Assembly (NCBI GenBank): GCA_964200185.2 | Contig: CAXNAD020000048.1 | Span: 1 to 35,689 of the forward strand | Reading direction: 5' to 3' | DNA from: Choristocarpus tenellus KU-1152 | Lineage: Eukaryota; Phaeophyceae | Length of the DNA: 35,689 bases | In this document: in pieces, positions 22,001 to 31,671 of the stretch | Numbering within the stretch: the stretch's first letter is position 1 | Layout: each line of letters begins with the position of its first letter | The notes under the pieces: generated by a model | What the model was told of the DNA's origin: nothing | The model's database searches: none | The model's input: only the letters and a program-made list of their open reading frames with translations | Position numbers and translations under genes: made by a program

Positions 22001-22745
22001 TATGAGTGTCTTTCTCTCATCTTGACGTAGTTAACCCTAGCCCTAACTACTGTCTTGCCACATGGAGGCTAAGCCTCACACAGTTCATGCTTACATATTT
22101 CATGCAACTGAGCTCACTGGGAACTACTCTGGAGGTACACGATGCTGTAGGGACTTTGATAGGTGCAACACCCGCTGAAGGGGCCTCTTTGTTGATAATA
22201 TGAGAGGAAATGGTACACACATGTGCATCTGTCATTTCAAGCAGTTTGTGATGGCAAGACAGAATGACTCTTATTTCATAGTTCATTGGGACTTGCCCCA
22301 TGTCTGCCCCTGGTTCGTCTTCTCAAGGCCCTGAGCTACACAGGTCACATCAATGTGGACTATGCTAAAGTCACCAAGTCTGCCATCACTGCCCTTGACC
22401 AGAACAATGATGGAAAGATCGACAAGGAGGATTATAAGATTGGCTATGATAAGCTGATGGAGGTGAGACAACAAGTCCCTCTCTTGTATCACCAACGTGT
22501 TCACTACTACCCTTGAGTTGTATTTCCTCTCTATGTGCATACTGTTTTTTTCACCTCTGTCAGAGGGTTAGGGTTAGTGTTAGGATTGGGGTTTGTCCAC
22601 ATCCAGTATACATTGCCAATGATGAATAAATGGTGTCAGTGTGTGCTAACAGGTGCCCTCTCATTGGTTGCAGGTGCTAACCTTCAACCTCCCTGCAGGG
22701 TCTGGCTTTGGAGTAGGGTTTATTTCCGGGGTCAGGATGGGTTGA
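19040..22745 (+). CDS. FUN14-domain mitochondrial membrane protein with EF-hand, seven exons
   Basis: Exons: 19040-19282, 19583-19681, 20075-20166, 21278-21356, 21817-21867, 22328-22462, 22674-22745; every phase agrees, giving 256 residues. Residues 1-81 are rich in Arg, Ser and Ala and nearly free of acidic residues, a typical mitochondrial presequence. Residues 82-145 form charged helices. The FUN14 domain follows: GLPGQLSWGFMMGMCSGFAV, KVAAFTVGLAFVGLQ, GHINVDYAKV, and a Gly-rich last segment GSGFGVGFISGVRMG ending at TGA, where the family normally ends. Between the second and third hydrophobic segments, DQNNDGKIDKED (about residues 212-223) is a canonical 12-residue EF-hand loop with D, N, D, D at positions 1, 3, 5 and 9. 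FUN14 proteins sit in mitochondrial (or plastid) envelopes; animal FUNDC1 is a mitophagy receptor. A calcium role is inferred. Four of six introns hold telomere-like motifs. Confidence 0.88.
20592..20880. repeat. Degenerate repeat with GGGGTATA / CCAAA motifs
   Basis: The intron between FUN14 exons 3 and 4 holds recurring blocks such as TACCCCCTTTGGTCCAAA, TTGTACCCCTTTTTGTC and TTGTATCCCTTCCCC, plus the palindrome GGGGTATACCCC. On the minus strand they give an open frame of 98 codons with a repeated W-T-x-G pattern; I treat that as repeat sequence, not a gene. Confidence 0.5.
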
Positions 22746-22844
22746 GTTGTTTGGCGTGATGACTGCATCAGGCCCTCTTTGGATGTGCTTTGCATGCCAT
22801 GCACTCACATGAAGAGATCAAGGGCTACTACTCGTACATTTCTC

Positions 22845-22850
22845 AATAAA
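22845..22850 (+). promoter_or_regulatory. Candidate poly(A) signal of the FUN14 gene
   Basis: AATAAA, 100 nt after the stop codon. A second AATAAA-like site lies near 22934. Whether this organism uses AATAAA is unknown. Confidence 0.4.
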
Positions 22851-25310
22851 ATATGGGCCAAGGTGCACGCATTTTAATCACAATTCCCAGTCTGCACTAT
22901 TACCCCACCCCCACAGCTTTCTAATTGTAAGAAAATAAAAGATGATTTTGACGTAGTGCTGAAGTGATGGTGCTACAGTGGATAGTGCGTAGATTGTCTT
23001 AGGGTTAGGGTTAGTGTGTATTGTCTCTTTGGCTTGTTTGTGAACACTACTTTATTGCTTGCAGGATATACAGGCCAAGTCCACTGTTTTAGTCCTGGTT
23101 TAGATCGCTTGGGAATATTTTTTCTTACTTCAAGGGGGGGGGGTTCTGGACCATCACGGACTGAGTGTGAGTCTTCTAGTTGATGGACTGGCAAGTATGA
23201 GTTTTTCCTCACCATTCACTAACACTTGCTGTGCTCAGGGCACCAATGCAGGGTGCAGGGCACACAAGAGACCCAAAAGGGTATCATAGTCAAGAGAGCA
23301 CTTGACTCTGTGTAGTGTGCATTGCGATAGTGTACCTTGCATGCTTTTGGCGTGCATGGAAGTGCTTGTGTCCTGTTAGACTGAGAAATCGTTTCCAAGG
23401 TGAAAGTGAGTACATGCTCTGCCAGGGAGAGTACAGTGGGCATAGCTCGATGTCCATCAGATTAGACAACAGGTAACCCTTCCCTTTTCAGTGAACAAGT
23501 TCATTTAATACCTGCTTGGCTGTTACTTGCACTTTTTAGAAGATAAATTCAAATGCCACTCTCTTCACACAAATACATGTATGAATAGATAATGTTACCT
23601 TGCGATCCCTTCCCAAGGCCACTTTAGTATCTGGAGTGCATCGTGCATTGTGAGGGACCTGATCAAAACCCTGAAGATGAAGTGCTGCTTTCGTATTTGC
23701 TAATACCACCCAAGTAATGGATAATTGTCTATGTAGCATTATTGTAGTAGAATTTATGTGTATAAATATAAAATGAAATCCTGATTCTGTCATCGTACCC
23801 ATTTATGCACATATTGTCGTTTTAGTTGTAAACACATTACAGCAGAGTTTTTTGTCCAAAAAATGGATGTTACGGAGCAAATGGCCCTGAACGTTGTCCT
23901 GAACATAGGATATTATGGACCAAACGGGCTCAATGCTCAAGTGACTCCCTAACAACGGGCATGAAGAACAATTGATGCCAAGTGCTTTCCTTGACAATGG
24001 ATTTCACAAGAGTAGATGGTCCCAAAAACCTTTCAGGAGACTAAACATCGCATAGTAAATCTGTCCAGACATTCACAGGACAAGTATTTCAGAGTAAGAG
24101 GACTCACGTGTTTGCTGGGTAGCAGATATTATGAGTAGTGTAGTGGATGCATATTTTTCGTGGCGTTTCACTATCGGCCATGCAGTCGCAACTCAGGCCA
24201 CAGCCCAGCCATGTTGATATAGTTATTGCTATGGACTCGGATATGTCGGAGACCCAAAGCATTTAATAGGATAGGAGTTTTGCCCTGTTTGTCTGTTCAG
24301 GGCTTGACTACCCACGGGTTTTTTATGCCCTCTTTCGGTTTTCTGTGTGAACAGTTACCTAGAATGTGTAAGACTATGAAAGGTGTGTTCGAAGCAAGGA
24401 TATTGACACTTGCTAGCAAACGCGATAGCCAAAACTATCAAAATCGCAACATTGATTGGATATATGATCCAGAACGGACCTGGCCTACTCTCTTCAATGC
24501 TTTGACTCAGAACTTGTATGTAACCGCCTGACTGGTGGTCCAGGTCATGTTGAAAAGTGGTGACGACCATGGATTCAGTCATTTTAGAACACTTTTATCC
24601 ATGGTCTGCCAAGTGATATTATTTTACACTATGGGCAGCCCCATCATGGCCATGGCGTCGCCATTCACCATTTACTCGAATTGTGTCATATATCTTGTAT
24701 CCTATACTTCTACCACTATAAAACTATATGTATCACATAATAGTCCGTGGAAAAATTGGGGGATCCATCTGATGGGCCCACCCTCCCAAACGAAATAGCA
24801 AATAGCAAACAGTAGCAATGAGAAAAACAAAACTGGAGGGATGGAAATGACTCATGAAATGGAGAAAAGGTTCCAGAACAAAGACGATCAGAAGGAGGGA
24901 TGTATCAACAAAAGTTGGCAAAATGATAAACACGTTGGGCCAAGGACCCCATTTTGATGTTTGGTCAAGGTACAAGTGGGGCAATATGTGAAATCTGTGT
25001 AAGAATGAGGGTTTTGACACCACCAACATTCAAATGGGACTCTCCAATGCAAACTCTAGAAACCACACCTCAAGTGCTCAAAGCCCTGGCACAGGGATGA
25101 TTATCAGGAGTTGGGCAGCGATAAGGCAAACAAGGGATTCAAGTTGAATGAATGAATGTGTGGACAGATCAAGTCTTCAAGATGAAGGTACCACTTAGTG
25201 TTGCCCCTGTTTGTCCCTTCAAGGTGAAATACCGCCAATCACTCTCAGTAAGGCATACGACAGCCCATATGTCCCATCCTCTCATGTCATTTTGAATCTG
25301 CCCATTCATT

Positions 25311-25605
25311 GCACCATTCTGGTCACACTCATGTGTTGCACTCATGTGTTGCACTCATGTGTTGAGCATACTGCCTTCCACACTTCATCTTTTGGTCATG
25401 TCCTATTGTATGTTAAAGCTTAACACCTCAACCCTTATCCTACTATCCTGAATCAGATCATGGAGAACATCGCACCATTCTGGTCACACTCATGTGTTGA
25501 GCGTACTGCCTTCCACACTTCATCTTTTGGTCATGTCCTATTGTGTGTCAAAGCTTAACACCTCAACCCTTATCCTACTATCCTGAATCAGATCATGGAG
25601 AGCAT
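25311..25605. repeat. Tandem duplication, about 160 and 134 bp
   Basis: Copy 1 is 25311-25471 and copy 2 is 25472-25605, both starting GCACCATTCTGGTCACACTC and ending ATGGAGA(A/G)CAT. Copy 1 is longer because of two extra 13-bp GCACTCATGTGTT units. Few differences are present, so it is recent. Confidence 0.93.
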
Positions 25606-25643
25606 CCACTGCAAAAGACCAATCCATAACCTCAACAACAGGT

Positions 25644-25952
25644 CAGTACCTCCTGAACAATGTCGACTCAGCACTGAGGGCGATGAAAGAAGATTTCCAG
25701 ACCAAGGCTAAGGCCACCCAGGATGTCCCCATGGCCACAGGTTGAACTTGCCCTGCAGACCAACCATTCAAATACCTTACTGTTCTGGATCAAAGACGTA
25801 TTCGAGCTCATCGTTCTTTCTCAAAGTCCTGGATCAAGGACACACTTAAGCTCATTGTCTTGTCCATGGACCACTCCAAGCACTCAGGCACAACGTTCAG
25901 AGATGATCCCTTAGAGAACTTAGAAACAACTAGACCACAAACACTATCCTGA
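25644..25952 (+). pseudogene. Coding-like frame with an in-frame TGA and a 44-bp internal repeat
   Basis: Starting after a plausible acceptor, the + strand reads YLLNNVDSALRAMKEDFQTK, TGA at 25743-25745, then PFKYLTVLDQRRIRAH and onward to TGA at 25950-25952. Inside, a 44-bp unit is duplicated (CTGGATCAA at 25785 and 25829). The repeat length is not a multiple of three, so the two copies encode the same W-I-K-D...L-I-V-L-S segment in different frames; this points to duplication of old coding sequence. Family not recognised. Confidence 0.35.
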
Positions 25953-26216
25953 TAACGTTATGAAGCCAATTGTCCCTATTGATGACCAGGATAAGCAACG
26001 ATACCAGTCGAGTATGGCTGAAAATTCCGTAGCAACACTGGTTTTGTACCTTAGTCCGGGACAAGGAGCTATGCTCAACCTTACCTCGCCCTGACTCATG
26101 GTCAGAGGCACTACACACTGAATTTTTTTTGTAAATACGAACTATGATGAACAAGTGATTCAGAACAAGTACGAATATATAGAAACGCTATAAAAGCCAA
26201 AAACCTTTCAAGTGAT

Positions 26217-26411
26217 ATGTTTAGGGAAATGTCTACTCGAAGTATGAAACATTTTCCACAAGACGAATTAGATCGTAAGGTGATGATAATCAGATTCCTT
26301 TCGGAAAACGGACTGGGTAGGACTTTTTTTCACCCAGAATTCGCTAAGCAAAATGCCAGTGTCGCATTGAACAAAAGGTTGGTGGTGACTATGCGGTCCC
26401 TGAGTCTCTAA
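26217..26411 (+). CDS. Small open frame, hypothetical
   Basis: ATG-initiated, 64 codons, with a protein-like composition (HFPQDELDRKVMIIRFLSEN; RTFFHPEFAKQNASVALNKR). A donor-like AAAG|GTTGGT follows the second block, so it may be one exon. No family, neighbour or promoter evidence. Confidence 0.2.
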   Translation: MFREMSTRSMKHFPQDELDRKVMIIRFLSENGLGRTFFHPEFAKQNASVALNKRLVVTMRSLSL

Positions 26412-27950
26412 CAAGCCTCTGCAAACCACAGGAATAGCATGTAACCATACTTTCTATACATGAACATGCAGGCTGTACAGAGGAACATTGTACAGAGGAA
26501 CATTGTCCCTGTTCATGTTGCTCTTAGCTGTCAATTGTTTTCTGATGACTAGTAAAAACATGCTTCAGAACATTGCAATAACTAAACTTCAGTACCAACC
26601 CAGTGCAAAAGTTCAATTGGAAAACCTCTTGGTCTTACACCGCCACCATCAGACGCAACCCCCCGTAAGATGTTTGATTGGTAGAGACAACTATTGAAGT
26701 GTTCTGGATGGAGTCAAAATCTTGAGGAACACTTCTTTACAACCCCTCAATCACAAATATACTCTTCAGTCTTCTTGAGGAAACATAGGTCAATACTTCG
26801 TCTCAGACATGGTAGGAAATAATAGAGAAACAACACAGAAACACGTGAAAGTCAAGGTTCTTGATCCCTTGACAGAGTCCCTGACCGATTGAGGGGAACC
26901 ATTTAGTCTTTCGGGACTTCATACAGCTTGGCACACCCCCTGCATGAACATTCTTGATTCAATCAAGTCAAACAATTTTCGTGCCAATTAATAATACATC
27001 AATAAAATATTTCAATTCACACAAACACCACAATTTCTTCTCATGTATTAGTCTTGAAGAGGTCTAGATCTTCAACTATCCCTTCTTGCTTGATCACTTA
27101 CATATTTCAAAGTACTTGAAAATAGGGAGTGGGTGGCTTTAATTTGGGTCAAAAGTGATGAATGTCACAGCACCTGATGGGTTGCACTTACAAAAATGCG
27201 TTCCAAAGGAGCAACAGAATCTCTTGAAGCGCTATATATATACATAATTTTACATTATTTACAAAACAGGTACACTACCAGCACAAACAACTGCTAGGAA
27301 AAACTACAGAATGGGCACACCTAGCCCCCCTACTACACTACCCTAAAGGTACGAAAGCACCATGAAACGCCTCTGAATGGGAACACCTGCAAACTAGGTT
27401 TGTTTTGCATATTGGCTTCCTACGGGCAGCCTCCACCCACAGCAGTTGGACCCTTGACTTGAGAGTAAGTGTGGCCGGTAGTCTCTTACTGTTAGAAGGA
27501 AAAATCTAGTTGGAAACAGTAAGCACAACTGTCCTCTATGGGCATTGGCAAACATGTAGGGTCACAAAGGAGTGCCAAGTTGATGTCGCCTGGACCTGCA
27601 TCTCCACAACAAAAGGATGACACTTAAGGATAAAATTGCCGCATAGACTCCACCCACCTACAAGGCATGAATGAGACATGAGGGTAAGATTATCACAATT
27701 TACAACAATGCAGTAGGAGTAAGTTGCGATCTCCTCTGAACGTTTGAGAGTCAATACACTGGGTGCTATTAATACTACTGTGGCTGCTTGTAACTTCAAA
27801 GTGGTTGCAATTCACTTCAAAGTAAGAAGAATAAACTGTTTGGTGTAAGAGCTAGGGTTAGAGCAGCTAACACTGAGAAGAGCATCGCAGGATGCCTACA
27901 CTTTGACTGTCCCTAGAGAGTGTAGAGTGCACATCTTACTTGTTGGCAAA

Positions 27951-27978
27951 GTTAGGGTTAGGGTTAGAGTTAGGGTTA
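27951..27978. repeat. Interstitial telomere-like run, TTAGGG orientation
   Basis: Four units with one TTAGAG variant, downstream of the last recognised NPC1-like exon. Confidence 0.93.
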
Positions 27979-28270
27979 AAACACCAAAGGATAGATCACA
28001 ACATACTGGCAGTTCCTCACATAGCCACATCACATACTGGTCAATAGTAGGCAACTTGTTGTTTAGTACTGAAATGATCATTCCTATGACAATTAATATA
28101 TAATTCAAATAAACTTAATCTGGGGGATCTCAGACCCACAGTCAACAGTAACACACAGCAGGAATATTCCTGTTGACAAGAGCACAAAATGGATAGAGAC
28201 AAAAAAATAAACACATGAACAAAAAAAGTAACATGCTTTGCTGCCGAGGGGAAAAGGTACTTAATGAGGG

Positions 28271-28336
28271 ATACATACAATACATACAATACATACAATA
28301 CATACAATATACATACAATATACATACAATACATAA
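28271..28336. repeat. Decamer repeat ATACATACAA, about six to seven units
   Basis: Two of the units are 12 bp (ATATACATACAA). It lies just after a donor-like site at the end of the last NPC1-like exon. Confidence 0.93.
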
Positions 28337-28396
28337 ATCAGAGGACCCTTGCAATCCAACCAAACCATTGCTGAGAAACAACTCATGCTATGCTAC

Positions 28397-31300
28397 AGGC
28401 ATGGATTCCAATACACCAAAAGTACCCACCAGTGGGGCATTGAAGCCATCTAGCACAGGAATTGGGCGTTGCTTGCTCACATCCACATCAATCACAGACG
28501 CCCCTCCCCCGCAAGCAGAGCTACAGTAATCACATCTGGAGACAACCAGTAAGAGCGGAAAATGATTGCAAATGGATTCCAGCGATGCTTGGGACAGGAA
28601 ATGAGTTTTGATCCATTCCTCCAAGTCTGTTCACTACCACTCCAACGCGTACATGTAACACTACCTGACACTACTTTCAATCTGCCTTTGTTGTCTGGTG
28701 TAGGTGTAAGGGGTGAATCACATTGCCATTGCCCCTCCTTTCTGTGGCTAAGCCAATGCATGTGATCAATTTATTAATGTCATTCTGTCAACCAACAGGG
28801 TTAGGGTTAATCAACATTCAATATTCACCAGATGTGAAGGGTTAGGGTTAATCAACATTCAATATTCACCAGATGTGAAAGGTTAGGGTTAATCAACATT
28901 CATTATTCACCAGATGTGAAGGGTTAGGGTTAATCAACATTCATTATTCACCAGACGTGAAGGGTTAGGGTTAATCAACGTTCATTATTCACCAGATGTG
29001 AAGGGTTAGGGTTAATCAAAATTCATTATTCACCAGACGTGAAGGGTTAGGGTTAATCAACATTCATTATTCACCAGATGTGAAGGGTTAGGGTTAATCA
29101 ACATTCAATATTCACCAGACGTGAAGGGTTAGGGTTAATCAACATTCATTATTCACCAGATGTGAAGGGTTAGGGTTAATCAACATTCATTATTCACCAG
29201 ATGTGAAGGGTTAGGGATAATCAACATTCAATATTCACCAGATGTGATGGCAACAAGATAATACCAAAAAAATAGGAGTATTCAGTAAAATGGTGGAGAT
29301 TACTACACAACTACATCTTACATAATTGATAGCGACCAATTGTGATTTGTCCAGGCTATTGTCACGGCAGAAGATCTGTTCTTGGTATTAATAGCATGTC
29401 CACTTCCCCAAAATGGTACTCTAATTATCATTAGTGTTCATAGTATATACTCTAAATATCATTAGTGTTTATAGTACATACTACTACTTGTTACAGTAAA
29501 GAATGAAACTAGAACAGAGAGTGTGCTTGATTTCTGGCCCTTGTGAAATAAAGACCTTGTTGAACCTTGCGCAACATACTCCAAGCTCATGCTTGAAATG
29601 CTGTAAATCATCCTTAGGGTTAGGGTGAGACTGTACAAGAAGATTAACTGTGGACATATTATGGGTTATAGCACTCTCCACAGTCCAAAACACATACAGC
29701 AGAGGGAACTCACTTGTAGGGGCCCTTTAACGTCAACAGTACCCCCCTCTTAGAAGATATCACTCAAAAGAGTATAGTTAGCATGGAAACTTGTAATCAC
29801 TATCAGGGTGGAGACAGCTTAAGAGCATGACCAAGTTTGTGAGCACAATTGCTAACCCTAACCCTACAGCTTTTGATCCGATAAGCACCTCTAAGAAACA
29901 TAACTTGAAAGCATGGCATAGTGGCTCTTCTAGATCACTGCAGTTCATCAAAACAAATCGCCCTATCAAAGTTTACTGTGGTAGGTAAAATGTCCAATAT
30001 TTAACACTAACTACAAGGCGAACAAGTCATGGACCCTAACTGGTAAACATGGGCTAGAGACAGTAGATAGCTATTCTTTCTGTTGGTGTGAATATCGTTT
30101 AGGGTTAGGGTTAGGATGCTTCATCAGGTTTCATACCCCCTCCACTCTAGCGCTAATATCAACACTATTTTCACTACACAACCATTCACACCATCAAACA
30201 TCAAAACTTAGGCTTAGGGGTTACATTGAAACATTATCTGAGCATTAAATCCACTCACCCACAGCCCATGAGCTCAACCTGTGGAGGGGGGTACACAAAG
30301 GGTACCGTGTCATTGCCAGGGTAGAAGAAGGAGTGACAAGCCAGTGTCTCTAGGGAGAGCCAGGACAAGGAGGTTGTATCTTCAGACCCTAACCCTATCT
30401 CAGGCAATTGCTTCGCAACAGTATCAGGGACTCTTACTCCCTCCATGTTGCCATCAACGTCAGAAGAAAAGGCTTCCACCATCCCTTCACTTCCATGTCT
30501 TGGTGCTTCAAAGGATGCATCCATCTCAGACAAACCACCATCTTTGCCTGACTCTAACAGCAGACCCAGATTCCCAGCTTGTCTAACTTGCTCCAGCTGT
30601 GGGGCAAGGTTCAAATCTATCACTTGTGTGGGATCACCAGGTTCATCAATAAGGGTATCAGGATCACCCTCTTGGTTGTTGTGGTGTTCCAAAACGTGTG
30701 TAGGCGTATCTTCCCGGCTTGGCTTTGGTGTGGCCAATGACGTGCCATTGTCTATTATAGGTGTACATGAAGCAACAGCAGGGTCAAGATGTGTGTTGTC
30801 ACCACCAGGACCAATAAGCTTCAATGACTTGCTAAAAGACAATGAACGGGATCTTAACCTCTGGATTACTACACATAACCCTTAACCCTAATGCCATTGA
30901 GTTGGGCACATTAAAAAAAAAATCGAGGTGCTGTCACATATGCTACAGGATGATGCTGCAGGCCCATCAGAGTTCTTTTTTGTAAAGACTAAACTGTTCT
31001 GAGTTGCAGGAGAGAAACTCGAAGGAAGTAAAGGAAAAGTAAGAGCTGAATTTCTCACCTATATTCTCATCTAAATTCTGTAGCCAAAAAGATGATGCAC
31101 TACTAATCCAATAGATAGTCCAGCAGTACTGTAGAGTATTTGAGAGTATGTGGTACTTAAAACACTCTAAAGCACATCAGCATGGATGCAAGTTTCAAAA
31201 ATCTGTCAGGAAACTGACTGCTTGTTCACTGACCTTCCCAAGCAACAAGAATCCAATGCAATGGGTTGTAATTTGTCCATAACCCTAATCCTAACCCTAT

Positions 31301-31630
31301 CCCTAATCCTAACCTCACCAAATGATAGGAAGAAGTACTCTCCATGTCCTACAGCCCCAGTCTGCATCTGGTACTTCAGTAGGCCCTAGAGTCATGTGGG
31401 TTAGGGTTAGGGTCGGGGTTAGGCTGCAGGCCATCACTGGCATAATATTTTATACTATCTTATATTTCCAAGAAAATACAAAGTAAAACACGGATCCTTT
31501 GACAGAAATTGTACAAATGCAGAGAGAGTGGGGAATGCTGCAGTTTAAAGCACTAGCTGATTCAACGCCTCATAAACATGTACATGTTGTTCGTACACAG
31601 TAGTCAGTAGTCAGTAGCAGTAGTAGTAGT

Positions 31631-31671
<41 letters not shown>

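Larger units (their letters stand above)
22746..28396. other. Long stretch without a convincing gene
   Basis: Apart from the features listed separately here (duplication at 25311-25605, broken frame at 25644-25952, open frame at 26217-26411, telomere run at 27951-27978, decamer repeat at 28271-28336), I see only short frames without family or splice support. Rapidly evolving or non-coding exons could be missed. Confidence 0.45.

Noticed and set aside
28798-29248. CRISPR array
   Set aside because: Direct repeats are contiguous with no unique spacers, and the context is eukaryotic introns.
30445-30885. 146-codon + strand open frame
   Set aside because: Shadow of the long acidic exon of the NPC1-like gene on the minus strand; that exon has splice sites in phase with its neighbours.
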